A DNA stretch of 64,000 nucleotides, from NCBI GenBank assembly GCA_950022655.1, contig OX465592.1, positions 851,234 through 915,233 on the forward strand. Direction: 5' to 3'. This stretch comes from Alentia gelatinosa (taxonomy: Eukaryota; Annelida; Polychaeta; Phyllodocida; Polynoidae). The notes under the pieces are model-generated. The model was given only the letters and a program-made list of their open reading frames with translations, searched no databases and was not told the DNA's origin. Below are positions 32,089-44,171 of the stretch, piece by piece (the first letter of the stretch is position 1; each line of letters starts with the position of its first letter). The position numbers and the translations under genes were made by a program.

Positions 32089-32443
32089 AAGGCCCAATCC
32101 CACTTGACGAGTCCTGCCCCTGAGACTACTGCCGGGCATAATCGCCGGGAAACGGCAGTCGCACCGCGGGTGGGAGGACATAGTCGGCGACTCAGTCTAG
32201 GTCACAGCAGGGGGTCGGCGACTGCCCTGATATATTTCAAACATGTTTGAAATCGAATCGCAAGAAACTGGTGCCCTTTTAAGAGACAATCCAGTCGCCG
32301 ACTCAAGCCCGAATAGTCACCGATAATTTTGCCATTTTGCATTCCCACTTGGCGACTCTGTAAATTCCTAGAAATTTTGGCTGATAGTCGCCGACGGGTG
32401 CCTTCTGGATGCCCCAAAATCGCTTAGTGTGAACACGGCTTTA
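32089..32443. mobile_element. MITE-N, full copy (355 bp)
   Basis: It starts AAGGCCCAATCCCACTTGAC and ends GTGTGAACACGGCTTTA. ATAGTCGGCGACTCAGTCTA and TTTCAAACATGTTTGAAAT are shared with 59238-59599. There is no coding capacity. Confidence 0.9.
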
Positions 32444-32665
32444 AAGGGAGCAGGGTCACGACAGGCAGGAAAGTCGATCCGCGGATCCTCTCTCGAATTT
32501 GGATATTTGGTTTTTTTCCTGATCTATCAGTTTAATAATTTCATGTGTGTTGCATCACAATTCATACATAATACAATTTCCGTGAGGTTATGCATACTGA
32601 GATACCAAAATTCTTCTTGAATACTTGCAAAGATTAATACGATTTTAAAATTGGGAGGCTTTGGG
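32444..32665. other. short single-copy spacer
   Basis: Nothing recognisable. Confidence 0.3.
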
Positions 32666-32759
32666 TTAAAGGCCTGCACCCACTGCGCGATTCCTGTTCC
32701 TTTCCCTGCGATTTATGCCCCCCCACCCCAAATCGCATCGCACAGTGGGTTTAGCCTTT
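32666..32759. mobile_element. 94-bp MITE, single copy
   Basis: The ends TTAAAGGCCTGCACCCACTG and CACAGTGGGTTTAGCCTTT form imperfect TIRs. Inner CGATTCC / AATCGC words also pair. Related GCGATT words continue to 32950, so a longer nested ancestor is possible. Confidence 0.7.
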
Positions 32760-33318
32760 CAGTACATTTTCTCCGCGACAAATTGTACCTCGGAGGGACC
32801 TTGAATCGCATGCGACAAATTTCAAATATGTCTGAATTTTTCAATGCAATTCTGTTCCTAGACCCGTGTACCCCCCGTGGAGAGGGTCGTCGGCCGCCTG
32901 TCCCCAAATCGCAGGGTAGCGCTGACCAACGAGGAAAATAGGTGCTGCTGCGATTAAGGATCTCAGTGGTCGATGGTCCAATCAGGCCACTGGATTTGGT
33001 CACATGGTGTCAACAACAACACTGTCACGTGCCACAAGACTCAGACATTGGGAGCATCTTTTTTGTGTGATAATTTAGATGACCATCCTCTGTAGTCCTG
33101 TTCCGTGGGCTTCATCTGGTATTCCACCTTGTCACCTGACCTCCTCCACTGTATCGTCCAACATTGCATTGTACTGTCCTGTCTACTTTATTGTTACGAT
33201 ATTAGATATAAGTCTTCTCTCTTTTCACCAGCCAGATTACCTCTGACTATACCTGATACTGTTATCAGTGTAATAGGACAATTGGATTTCCTACGATTAT
33301 CGGTTATAGATGGAACAT
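32760..33318. other. single-copy DNA
   Basis: 32870-32945 is GC-rich. 33105-33330 has an open frame without recognisable features. Confidence 0.35.
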
Positions 33319-33658
33319 ATACACAATATTGACTGGTTCCAGATACAAGCGGCCGTATGCTCCGAGGAGTTGACGCGTAGTAATATCCGAGCGTATGCGA
33401 GGATATTGCGCAGAGTCAACTCCGAGGAGCATACAACCACTTTTATCTGAAACCAGTCTATATTGTATTTATCATCCACCTTTTCTGGGCAAGTGGCATG
33501 TCGATATCAGTTCATTTTAGTTATGCACTATGTTACTGTACGCACTTTTTTTCCGTATGCGCCACCCGGAGCATACAACATATCCGTATGCTCCAGGTAT
33601 GTCCATGCAAATTCCCTACGTGGTTTCTATGGACACTTTGTATTAGGTGGATAATAAT
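33319..33658 (+). mobile_element. FB-C foldback element, full copy
   Basis: The palindrome 33321-33467 has clean arms (GTATGCTCCGAGGAGTTGAC against GTCAACTCCGAGGAGCATAC) and apex AATATCCGAGCGTATGCGAG. The TIR module from TTTATCATCCACC to GGTGGATAATAA ends at 33658. This is the best copy for defining the family. Confidence 0.95.
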
Positions 33659-34160
33659 ACTCTATATTATGAGTATTTGCCCCAAGAACAATAGTCTAAG
33701 GGTGGCAACCTCAGAATAGAGGCTCGTTAGGGTTCTTAGAATGTTAGACTATTCACTCCTCCATATACCAAACATTAAAAAAAGAGAGAACCACAGTTAA
33801 AGATATGATCCGTCGTCAGGACTTATCATACTTACGTATTATGCCCATCTATGATTGTAATCAACGAATGTAAATGGAAATAAACTGCTCTTGAAAGTTC
33901 TTTTTAGATTACCAATAAAGTGGGTATGCTGTAAATGACAGGGCACTGGTTTGGAAATATGTCCACATTAGAGGGAAACTATGTTCCGGTGAAAGGAAGT
34001 CAAAGTTACGAGGTAAGGCTTGGAAAAATTACTGCCCAATTGGATTCTTCTTTGTATATATGACACTGGAATGGGTGAAGTATCCCCATGTCATAACTAT
34101 ACACTCAGGATATCATATTCATACCCTTAGTCTGTATCCCCCTTCTCTCTATCTTTATAT
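33659..34160. other. single-copy DNA with half of the 9.6-kb palindrome
   Basis: 33975-34043 (GTGAAAGGAAGTCAAAGTTA onward to TTACTGCCC) is one arm of the foldback at 9556-9725. The rest shows nothing. Confidence 0.7.
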
Positions 34161-34565
34161 CTGCCCTTCTCAACTCTTGATCTTTGCCTCTCCCCCGCCT
34201 CTCTTCCTCTCCTTATCTTTCTCTCCTCGCTCTCTCCCTCTCTCTCCCTCTCTCTCCCTCTGTCTCCCTCTGTCTCCCTCTCTCTCCCTCTCTCCCTTTC
34301 TCTTTCTCCTCTTCTCTCCCTCTCTCCCTTTCTCCCTCTCCCTACCCTTCCCCACTCTCTCTCTCACTCCCTTCCCCTTTTTTCTCCCTCACTCTTATCC
34401 TCTCTCTCTCCATATCTCTCTCCCTCCCTCTCCCTCTCCATCTCTCTCCCTCTCTCCCTTCTTCACTCCATCTTTCTCTCTCCCTCTCTCAGTCCCTCCC
34501 TCCCTCTCTCCTTCCCTCCCTCCTACCTCTCCCTCCCTCTCTCCCTCTCTCTCCCCCTCCCTCCC
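34161..34565. repeat. CT-rich simple repeat
   Basis: Imperfect (TCTCCC)n and (TC)n over about 400 bp. Open frames on both strands are low-complexity serine/leucine/proline or arginine/glutamate strings. A second tract lies at 48494-48937. Confidence 0.95.
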
Positions 34566-34761
34566 CACCTCTACACGTACGCTGCACGTTGTAAACCGTC
34601 GCTACGTGGTCGCAGACAGCTGAGTGTAAGAAGTCTACAAAACGTCGCCTTCTCCTCGGGGTGGTCTCGGCGCGTGGTATCACGGATCAGACCTGATATG
34701 GCAGAGAGAAGGTCACTCCACACCACGTGGGGGGTCCCTGCCGCACGCGCCTCCACGTGAG
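34566..34761. other. short single-copy GC-rich spacer
   Basis: It lies between the CT tract and the minisatellite, with a CCACGTGG E-box-like palindrome at 34721-34728. Confidence 0.4.
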
Positions 34762-37700
34762 AGGACGGGGCGGGAGCGACCTGAGTCGTGTCCCGGCCAC
34801 CGGGTTCACCGAGCGGGACGGTCGTCAGGGGGCGACCTGAGTCGTGTCCCGGCCACCGGGTTCACAGAGCGGGACGGTCGTCAGGGGGCGACCTGAGTCG
34901 TGTCCCGGCCACCGGGTTCACCGAGCGGGACGGTCGTCAGGGAGCGACCTGAGTCGTGTCCCGGCCACCGGGTTCACCGAGCGGGACGGGGCGAGGGGCG
35001 ACCTGAGTCGTGTCCCGGCCACCGGGTTCACAGAGCGGGACGGGGCGAGGGGCGACCTGAGTCGTGTCCCGGCCACCGGGTTCACAGAGCGGGACGGGGC
35101 GAGGGGCGACCTGAGTCGTGTCCTGGCCACCGGGTTCACAGAGCGGGACGGGGCGAGGGGCGACCTGAGTCGTGTCCCGGCCACCGGGTTCACCGAGCGG
35201 GCCAGTCGTCAGGGAGCGACCTGAGTCGTGTCCCGGCCACCGGGTTCACAGAGCGGGACGGGGCGGGAGCGACCTGAGTCGTGTCCCGGCCACCCGGTTC
35301 ACAGAGCGGGACGGGGCGAGGGGCGACCTGAGTCGTGTCCCGGCGTCCGGGTTCACAGAGCGGGACGGGGCGAGGGGCGACCTGAGTCGTGTCCCGGCCA
35401 CCGGGTTCACCGAGCGGGACGGTCGTCAGGGAGCGACCTGAGTCGTGTCCCGGCCACCGGGTTCACAGAGCGGGACGGGGCGGGAGCGACCTGAGTCGTG
35501 TCCCGGCCACCGGGTTCACAGAGCGGGACGGGGCGGGAGCGACCTGAGTCGTGTCCCGGCCACCGGGTTCACAGAGCGGGACGGGGCGAGGGGCGACCTG
35601 AGTCGTGTCCCGGCCACCGGGTTCACAGAGCGGGACGGGGCGGGGAGCGACCTGAGTCGTGTCCCGGCCACCGGGTTCACAGAGCGGGACGGGGCGGGAG
35701 CGACCTGAGTCGTGTCCCGGCCACCGGGTTCACAGAGCGGGACGGTCGTCAGGGAGCGACCTGAGTCGTGTCCCGGCCACCAGGTTCACAGAGCGGGACG
35801 GGGCGGGGGGCGACCTGAGTCGTGTCCCGGCCACCGGGTTCACAGAGCGGGCCGGTCGTCAGGGAGCGACCTGAGTCGTGTCCCGGCCACCGGGTTCACA
35901 GAGCGGGACGGTTGTCAGGGAGCGACCTGAGTCGTGTCCCGGCCACCAGGTTCACAGAGCGGGACGGGGCGGGGGGCGACCTGAGTCGTGTCCCGGCCAC
36001 CGGGTTACCCGAGCGGGACGGGGCGGGGGGCGACCTGAGTCGTGTCCCGGCCACCGGGTTCACAGAGCGGGACGGGGCGAGGGGCGACCTGAGTCGTGTC
36101 CCGGCCACCGGGTTCACAGAGCGGGACGGGGCAGGGAGCGACCTGAGTCGTGTCCCGGCCAGCGGGTTCACAGAGCGGGCCGGTCGTCAGGGAGCGACCT
36201 GAGTCGTGTCCCGGCGTCCGGGTTCACCGAGCGGGACGGTCGTCAGGGGGCGACCTGAGTCGTGTCCCGGCCACCGGGTTCACAGAGCGGGACGGGGCAG
36301 GGAGCGACCTGAGTCATGTCCCGGCCACCGGGTTCACAGAGCGGGACGGGGCAGGGAGCGACCTGAGTCGTGTCCCGGCCAGCGGGTTCACAGAGCGGGC
36401 CGGTCGTCAGGGAGCGACCTGAGTCGTGTCCCGGCCACCGGGTTCACAGAGCGGGACGGTCGTCAGGGAGGCGACCTGAGTCGTGTCCCGGCCACCGGGT
36501 TCACAGAGCGGGACGGGGCGGGGGGCGACCTGAGTCGTGTCCCGGCCACCGGGTTCACAGAGCGGGACGGTCGTCAGGGGGCGACCTGAGTCGTGTCCCG
36601 GCCACCGGGTTCACAGAGCGGGACTTCATCGTCAGTGACTGCACAGAGCGGGACGGTCGTCAGGGAGGCGACCTGAGTCGTGTCCCGGCCACCGGGTTCA
36701 CAGAGCGGGACGGTCGTCAGGGAGCGACCTGAGTCGTGTCCCGGCCACCAGGTTCACAGAGCGGGACGGGGCGGGGGGCGACCTGAGTCGTGTCCCGGCC
36801 ACCAGGTTCACAGAGCGGGACGGGGCGGGGGGTGACCTGAGTCGTGTCCCGGCCACCGGGTTCACAGAGCGGGCCGGTCGTCAGGGAGCGACCTGAGTCG
36901 TGTCCCGGCCACCGGGTTCACAGAGCGGGACGGTCGTCAGGGAGCGACCTGAGTCGTGTCCCGGCCACCAGGTTCACAGAGCGGGACGGGGCGGGGGGCG
37001 ACCTGAGTCGTGTCCCGGCCACCGGGTTACCCGAGCGGGACGGGGTGGGGGGCGACCTGAGTCGTGTCCCGGCCACCGGGTTCACAGAGCGGGACGGGGC
37101 AGGGAGCGACCTGAGTCGTGTCCCGGCCACCGGGTTCACAGAGCGGGACGGGGCGAGGGGCGACCTGAGTCGTGTCCCGGCCACCGGGTTCACAGAGCGG
37201 GACGGGGCAGGGAGCGACCTGAGTCGTGTCCCGGCCAGCGGGTTCACAGAGCGGGCCGGTCGTCAGGGAGCGACCTGAGTCGTGTCCCGGCGTCCGGGTT
37301 CACCGAGCGGGACGGTCGTCAGGGGGCGACCTGAGTCGTGTCCCGGCCACCGGGTTCACAGAGCGGGACGGTCGTCAGGGGGCGACCTGAGTCGTGTCCC
37401 GGCCACCGGGTTCACAGAGCGGGACTTCATCGTCAGTGACTGCACTGAGCGGGACGGTCGTCAGGGAGGCGACCTGAGTCGTGTCCCGGCCACCGGGTTC
37501 ACAGAGCGGGACGGTCGTCAGGGGGCGACCTGAGTCGTGTCCCGGCCACTGGGTTCACAGAGTGGGACGGGGCGGGGGGCGACCTGAGTCGTGTCCCGGC
37601 CACCGGGTTCACCGAGCGGGACGGTCGTCAGGGAGGCGACCTGAGTCGTGTCCCGGCCACCGGGTTCACAGAGCGGGACGGTCGTCAGGGGGCGACCTGA

Positions 37701-37877
37701 GTCGTGTCCCGGCCACCGGGTTCACAGAGCGGGACGGTCGTCAGGGAGGCGACCTGAGTCGTGTCCCGGCCACCGGGTTCACGGAGCGGGACGGGGCGGG
37801 GAGCGACCTGAGTCGTGTCCCGGCCACCGGGTTCACAGAGCAGTGACTGCACCGAGTGGGACGGTCGTCAGGGAGGG
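34762..37877. repeat. 3.1-kb GC-rich minisatellite, about 57 units of 53-57 bp
   Basis: The unit starts GCGACCTGAGTCGTGTCCCG, continues GCCACCGGGTTCACAGAGCG and ends in one of several tails (GGTCGTCAGGGA, GGGGCGAGGG, GGGGCGGGA, GGGGCAGGGA). Rare variants mark larger duplications: GGGTTACCCGAGCGGG at about 36003 and 37025, and GACTTCATCGTCAGTGACTG at about 36623 and 37423. Open frames across it are by-products. Confidence 0.97.
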
Positions 37878-37929
37878 ACTTCATCGTCAGTGACGTCCGG
37901 GATCAGAGTCACCCGGTGAAGGGTGACAA

Positions 37930-39222
37930 GAGAGACCGTTATAGGACACACCGTGTCTGTGATATGGGACTGGTGACTAGAGAGACCGTCATAGGACACA
38001 CCGTGTCTGTGATATGGGACTGGTGACTAGAGAGACCGTCATAGGACACACCGTGTCTGTGATGTGGGACTGGTGACTAGAGAGACCGTCATAGGACACA
38101 CCGTGTCTGTGATATGGGACTGGTGACTGTAGAGACTGTCATAGGACACACCGTGTCTGTGATATGGGACTGGTGACTAGAGAGACCGTCATAGGACACA
38201 CCGTGTCTGTGATATGGGACTGGTGACTGTAGAGACCGTCATAGGACACACCGTGTCTGTGATATGGGACTGGTGACTGTAGAGACCGTCATAGGACACA
38301 CCGTGTCTGTGATATGGGACTGGTGACTAGAGAGACCGTCATAGGACACACCGTGTCTGTGATGTGGGACTGGTGACTGTAGAGACCGTCATAGGACACA
38401 CCGTGTCTGTTATATGGGACTGGTGACTGTAGAGACCGTCATAGGACACACCGTGTCTGTGATGTGGGACTGGTGACTGTAGAGACCGTCATAGGACACA
38501 CCGTGTCTGTGATGTGGGACTGGTGACTGTAGAGACCGTCATAGGACACACCGTGTCTGTGATATGGGACTGGTGACTAGAGAGACCGTCATAGGACACA
38601 CCGTGTCTGTTATATGGGACTGGTGACTGTAGAGACCGTCATAGGACACACCGTGTCTGTTATATGGGACTGGTGACTGTAGAGACCGTCATAGGACACA
38701 CCGTGTCTGTGATATGGGACTGGTGACTGTAGAGACCGTCATAGGACACACCGTGTCTGTGATATGGGACTGGTGACTGTAGAGACCGTCATAGGACACA
38801 CCGTGTCTGTGATATGGGACTGGTGACTAGAGAGACCGTCATAGGACACCCCGTGTCTGTGATATGGGACTGGTGACTAGAGAGACCGTCATAGGACACA
38901 CCGTGTCTGTGATATGGGACTGGTGACTGTAGAGACCGTCATAGGACACACCGTGTCTGTGATGTGGGACTGGTGACTGTAGAGACCGTCATAGGACACA
39001 CCGTGTCTGTGATATGGGACTGGTGACTGTAGAGACCGTCATAGGACACACCGTGTCTGTGATATGGGACTGGTGACTGTAGAGACCGTCATAGGACACA
39101 CCGTGTCTGTGATATGGGACTGGTGACTATAGAGAGACCGTCATAGGACACACCGTGTCTGTGATATGGGACTGGTGACTAGAGAGACTGTCATAGGACA
39201 CACCATGTCTGTGATATGGGAC
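37930..39222. repeat. 50-bp satellite, about 26 units
   Basis: The unit GAGAGACCGTCATAGGACAC then ACCGTGTCTGTGATATGGGA then CTGGTGACTA (or CTGT). It is very homogeneous, with dimorphic sites (ATATGG or ATGTGG, TAGAG or TGTAG). It abuts the GC-rich minisatellite with a 52-bp junction. Confidence 0.97.
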
Positions 39223-39422
39223 TCTGTATTGTTGAATGGACGTTGTGGATTCTGTAAACGGGAGTAGATCTAGGGTTGATTGTGAGTTTTATGGGTTGTG
39301 TCTTCGTCACTAACGTTGGAGCTGAATGGACGGACACTGTCCATGATGACTGGGTGGACCATGGTGTTGATTCCAGAGAGAGTTTAGACAAAATTCAGAC
39401 GAACTCAGAGGAGGTGATGGAT
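39223..39422. other. short single-copy spacer
   Basis: A 64-codon frame at 39276-39470 runs into the FB-C element and is unlikely to be real. Confidence 0.35.
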
Positions 39423-39763
39423 CCACTGACTGGTGTCAGATACAAGCGGCCGTATGCTCCGAGCAGTTGACGCGCAGTAATATCCGAGCACATGCGAGGA
39501 TATTGCACAGAGGCAACTCCGAGGAGCATACAACCACTTTTATCTGAAACCATTATATATTGTACATATATGTATTTATCATCCACCTTTTCCTGACAAG
39601 TGGGGTACTTATATAAGTTTATTTAGGTACGCACTACTTTTTTATACGCACTATATTTTTTCCGTATGCGCGTTTGCGACCCGGAGCATACAACATGTTC
39701 CAGGTATCTAGATATATCCTCCCTTTATGTTTTCTATGGACACTTTATATTATGTCGATGATA
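39423..39763 (+). mobile_element. FB-C foldback element, copy with a truncated left arm
   Basis: It starts at ACTGGTGTCAGATACAAGCG, with the palindrome apex AATATCCGAGCACATGCGAG. The module ends TATGTCGATGATAA at 39763. Confidence 0.9.
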
Positions 39764-40069
39764 AAATCAATGAAGAATATCACTACCTGGATATAGGCGT
39801 ACCAATCTACTGTAATGATAGTCGACATCTTTGCAGGGAAAATAGGTAAATTGATAGACAAAAAATCATGAAGAATATTGTATACTGAGGTGTCAGCAAA
39901 AACTACCATCCTCAACCACATGAATTGCCAATACTACGCCACGGTCATGGCAGAATGATGGTAGATGACGGCATAAGTAACTGGCCAATCAGCGGCTAGG
40001 GTTTCAAATTTATATGTTCCTTACTGGATTTTTGAAGTAATTTGAAGTATTCTGATATTACTATTCTAA
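39764..40069. other. single-copy DNA
   Basis: Nothing recognisable. Confidence 0.3.
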
Positions 40070-40222
40070 TCCAGAACCGTACTTGAATCCTAAGTGCACA
40101 ATACTCCACATATTTCGATGTACCATAATCGTCACTCGGCTTTGCCTCGATGATGACTGCACCACATCCAAACTCGTGGAGTATTGTGTATTTAAAGTAT
40201 TCTCGATCCAGTTCTGTGATAA
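40070..40222. mobile_element. FB-J palindrome, copy 1
   Basis: The arms CACAATACTCCACATATTTC and the inverse GTGGAGTATTGTGTATTTAA flank an apex AATCGTCACTCGGC then TTTGCCTCGATGATGA. The outer arms (AGAACCGTACTTGAATCC) also pair. Copy 2 is at 51615-51775. Confidence 0.85.
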
Positions 40223-40458
40223 TGTTCAACCAGGTAACGGCTACCGACCCACCCTCCAAAGGGTACTTAATCCGTCTACTTGGTTGTATTAGTACTCCTG
40301 ATGAGATAAAAGCAGCGTGAATAGTGAGTGTATCACCAGTTAGTGCATGCATCAAGGATTACGTCTCATTTAACTCTCACCCCACAGAGACTGTCAATGT
40401 AGAGTCATTTGAAGTTGGGATGGGAAAATTAATGTTAATTTTGCGTGTGTTTTTTTTT
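40223..40458. other. short single-copy spacer
   Basis: Nothing recognisable. Confidence 0.3.
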
Positions 40459-40738
40459 TATCTCACCCCTGGTATTTTTGTCCGATAGATTTAACATTGG
40501 GGACTCGTTCTCCATGCCCCTAAGAGTATTACAGGCCGTTCTCCATGTTCTATATTCGGTGTTCCCTCCATTCTGTTAGTGCGTACAGGGGTGAGATGAA
40601 TACAGAAAGCAACTTGTTTTGATCAAAGTTGTCATTCTCCAATTATTTTGAATGCCATGTGATATTCACTCGGCTGTCGCCTCGTTCATATTACACCGCA
40701 TTAAACTTGTGGAGAACGACGACTTCGACCAAAACTTG
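40459..40738 (+). mobile_element. FB-D modular element, full copy
   Basis: The TIR module goes from TATCTCACCCCTGG to CAGGGGTGAGAT (about 40598). The palindromic tail carries the intact apex TGATATTCACTCGG then CTGTCGCCTCGTTCATATTA, essentially the same apex as FB-F at 9150-9185. Confidence 0.92.
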
Positions 40739-41111
40739 TTGGTTTCTTCTCTAGTACTTGTGTTTATACTTAGTCTTGTCTTGTGTTGGACTCACCTTTT
40801 GACAATTACATGGAGGAACACTATTGGGTGAATATGATACGTCTATTGTATTCTTGTGATTGAAAACAAATGAGTAAAGGGAAATGCCGCAGCGGAAAGC
40901 GCAGTAACTTACTAAAGCGCAACATTCGTATCACGATTTTATGGTTTTTACTGGTTATTAAGGAAGCAATCCATGGTCCATGGACTATTCAAAATAGCAA
41001 ATCATTCAAAACATATTCCAAGTAGTCTATATTACTTTTGAGTCAGAGAGTTAACCCAAAGGATGAGCAAGCCACGCAGTCAATTTGTGTGGGAGTAAAG
41101 AAGAAACAACA
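40739..41111. other. single-copy DNA
   Basis: Nothing recognisable. Confidence 0.3.
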
Positions 41112-41378
41112 GGTTTTGGTCAAAATCATTGTTCTCCATGAGTTTGACACAGACTGATATGAAGGAGGCCACAGCCGAGTGAATATCACGTAGTGGTCAA
41201 ATGAGTTGGATGACTTTGACCAAAACGAGTTACATTCTGTATTTATTGCACCCCTGTATACACTAAAATAAGGGACAACACACAGGATATAGACCATGGA
41301 GAACGGACTACAATACTCATAAGTGCATTGGGGTTACCAATGCTAAGCCTATGGGAGAGAAATACCAGGGGTGAGATA
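41112..41378 (-). mobile_element. FB-D modular element, inverted copy
   Basis: The palindromic tail comes first (GGTTTTGGTCAAAATCATTG to ACTTTGACCAAAACGAG), with apex GGCCACAGCCGAGTGAATAT. The TIR module ends at CAGGGGTGAGATA. It lies only 370 bp from the previous copy, in opposite orientation. Confidence 0.9.
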
Positions 41379-42420
41379 GGTTTATGACGTGTATGATAAA
41401 AGTGCCGTGCAGGAGAGAAGGAGGCTGCTGAGTTTTGTCGTGTCTTTGTGGGGCAGAACATACAATGGGCTCTGTAGCTCTGTGTGCTCACTTACTTAAT
41501 AAAACTTACCCTGCTGCAAGCGGCACTTAATCCCAAAATATAATTCTCTTTAGTATTTACACAAGCTACTTTTGTTTCCTGCTAAGTGGCGCCAACCTCG
41601 CCGAATCCGCATCTTAAATTCTACCTGCTTCGAGCAGAACGCTGCTTTTTGCCTCAAATATTGCTGCACATCGATTAGAATTTCGCCTTGATCTTTTAGA
41701 GATAACTTAGAAGGTGGTGGTTTTTGGAGGCGTCTACATCTCAGATGCCTTCACTTGACACACGCCGCCTATTTACTGCTGCCCACGACGCATGCGTATC
41801 GCAATGTATCCGGTGCCCAGCTAAAGGCAATTAAAAGATAAAAGTAACATTTCCTGCGTTTTTCCTCCCAGCTCTGTTTTAGAAAAGAGAATATCAGAAT
41901 TGCACCGGCAGCCGACATTTCTTGTCTGTTTGGACACTTTTCCCGCCATTTTCCACAGCGAGGCTCTGATGATTTATTTCAAAGCAGACGAGATTTCTGC
42001 TTGTATGTAAACACGGCGCACGAAGCCCGCCCTCTCTCCCTCGCCCCTTGCTCTCAAATTGAGACATTATTTTGATACGCTGCTATTGTAGATGCCCACA
42101 ATAGGATTGATTGAATTTCCACATTTTTTCCCCGTTTTAATTCTGCACGGGCGGGTGGCGGGAACCCGGGGGAGATGAGGAGGAGGTGGCGGGGTACGGA
42201 GGGGCGTCTAGTCAGGGTCGCCGCTATCCCTACTACCCTGGATCGAAACCCAAAAACTTAGCAAATGGGGAAGTTGGTGTTTTTCTACAATTTGTTCGCT
42301 GGTTGTGGCGTCATTGTCTCCAAACAACGGAGGCAGATTGCGGGTTTTTAATCGGTGATAAATACAGCCGTTCTACACGTGTCGGGTGGCGGGTCCTCGT
42401 ATAGCACCCTTGTTTCTCAC
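41379..42420. other. single-copy DNA of conserved-noncoding character
   Basis: 41520-42170 lacks repeats and reading frames and contains regulatory-looking words such as GTATGTAAACACGGCG (forkhead type), TTTATTTCAAAGCAGACG and GACGCATGCGTATCGC. Assignment as enhancer DNA is inference. Confidence 0.35.
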
Positions 42421-42944
42421 CCCGCGTTTACACCAGACGATTCTGTCAATTTGCACTTCCTGACGATTTTCAGCAGTAAAATGATAGAAATCGTCTAATG
42501 TAAATGCCAACCGCATGGCGACTGCAGATCGTCTGATTACGTAAGATTTTACAATTCGGCACCACCTGACGACTATTGGACACGCTCTGACACCTGCGAC
42601 CATTTCAAGTAAGCTTGAATTAGTCGTCTTGATGGGCGGTGATTCTGTGAGAACTTAGTCGTCAGTGTAAACGCTAGAGAGTCCTTTCTGGGGTTGAAGA
42701 CCTTTGCGGTGGACATTGCCGCCACCTGACGACTACTGGTATCATGATCTACAGTCGCCACATATTTGGTCGTCTAGTGTAAACACCAGGTTAGAGCACC
42801 ACCTGACGACTATTGGCCTGACGATCTACAGTCTTCACGTTTTTAGTCGTCTAGTGTAAACATCAGGTTAGAGCACCACCTGATGACTATTGGCTAGACG
42901 ATTTTCAGTCGTCACGTTTTTGGTCGTCTAGTGTAAACGCCGGG
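42421..42944. mobile_element. MITE-B copy with two extra terminal 77-bp units
   Basis: It starts CCCGCGTTTACACCAGACGA and ends GTCTAGTGTAAACGCCGGG. After the first right end (near 42790), two further units GAGCACCACCTGACGACTAT to GTGTAAAC follow. This is the early stage of the expansion seen at 55.2 kb. Confidence 0.88.
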
Positions 42945-43650
42945 ATACGTCATTTCCGCCGTGTGTAGTACCCAGTCTCACCACCAGGAGGCCAGCCCTG
43001 AAGGCAAGATGGCGGGGGTATATCCCAGGGTGCACCGCATGATGACACATCAGTGTGGGCCGTTTTTGAAATCTCTTTGAAAATTAATGCACATTGCGTA
43101 GAGAAGGTGTCGAGGGGTCTGTGTTGTTTAGAAATATGCGCAGGTTTGTTTTGTTTTGGATGTATTTGTTTACAGATCTGCAATTATCAATGTATGCGGA
43201 TATTTAGGTGCATGTCATTAAATGTACATACAGAAAATACCCTAAATACCAGCCTCTGCTACAGAAGTGGTACCACCATACTGTGCTGGTATGAGGACGT
43301 ACCACCATACTCTGAACTTTAGATATAAAAGAAATGAATATTATACAGACTAAAAATTCATAATGAACATTTCAAAATTATATCATTATTATGAATAACG
43401 CAAAGAAAATAACTTTAAAAGCTGTGTAAATTCTTCTTCTTCGTCCCGCATATAAATATTTTATACGTAGCATACAGTCACATCATGTTAAGTCTAAGGG
43501 GATTTATATGAGGGGTCGAATAAGGACTAGAAATGACTGACATTACCTCCTTTTACCTTTGCATTATATGGAATAAAAATAAATAACAGGTAGAGACATT
43601 CTGAGATCCTGTGTCATATCAGCTCTGAACACGATTTGTGGAGCCTTGCG
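42945..43650. other. single-copy DNA with one solo unit of the 57/62-bp array
   Basis: AAGATGGCGGGGG at 43006-43018 is a YY1-like word. 43460-43515 carries a lone unit (CATACAGTCACATCATGTTA, GGATTTATATGAGGGGT). An open frame at 43053-43322 has no recognised domain. Confidence 0.4.
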
Positions 43651-44003
43651 TTTCCACCTGCCGACTAAAACCCCAGCGATAATTCACACGCTGTACACAA
43701 GTCGGCCGGCGGTTCTCCTTGTGAAAGGTCGGTGGCACATAGTCTGTGACCTGCAGTACACAAAACGTGGTGGACCCTCACAGACTTTTGATAGTAAAGT
43801 GCAGGGCATCATCAATTGATTTAATGTGCTTTGATTTCGTTGGTGGGTGCAGAAGTCGGTCGGTGCTGCCAAATTGCATAAAGTGGCAGAAAAATTCAAT
43901 GACCATTTCTGTTTCCACCTGACGATTATTGCACTAGATGTGTCGCATAATCGGTCGGCGGTGTGAAATGCCGTAATCGGTGGTCATAATCGGCCGGTGG
44001 AAA
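43651..44003. mobile_element. MITE-M long copy (353 bp)
   Basis: The TIRs TTTCCACCTGCCGACTAAAA and the inverse AATCGGCCGGTGGAAA define it. An internal right-end pair (TTTCCACCTGACGATTATTG at 43913) suggests a second MITE-M end inserted near the right. Confidence 0.85.
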
Positions 44004-44171
44004 CTCCACATCAGATTCACCGGAAAGTTTTCGTGTGTGCATGCACTCACACACAAAGGACTCTGGGGCCTGTTTAATAATCTAGGATCGTACATGAAGA
44101 CCCTTTTCTGTTCCTTGTACGAGGGTTATCGTTTAATAATATTTAAGTTCATTCACTAAGACAATATAACC

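Noticed and set aside
34060..34623. 187-codon serine/leucine/proline frame, and the arginine/glutamate frames opposite
   Set aside because: CT-rich simple repeat. The same kind of frames appear in the second CT tract at 48.5-48.9 kb.
34844..37893. Many 80-144 codon frames (RVPATGFTERDG type)
   Set aside because: All lie in the GC-rich minisatellite and switch frame with the 53/54/56/57-bp unit lengths.
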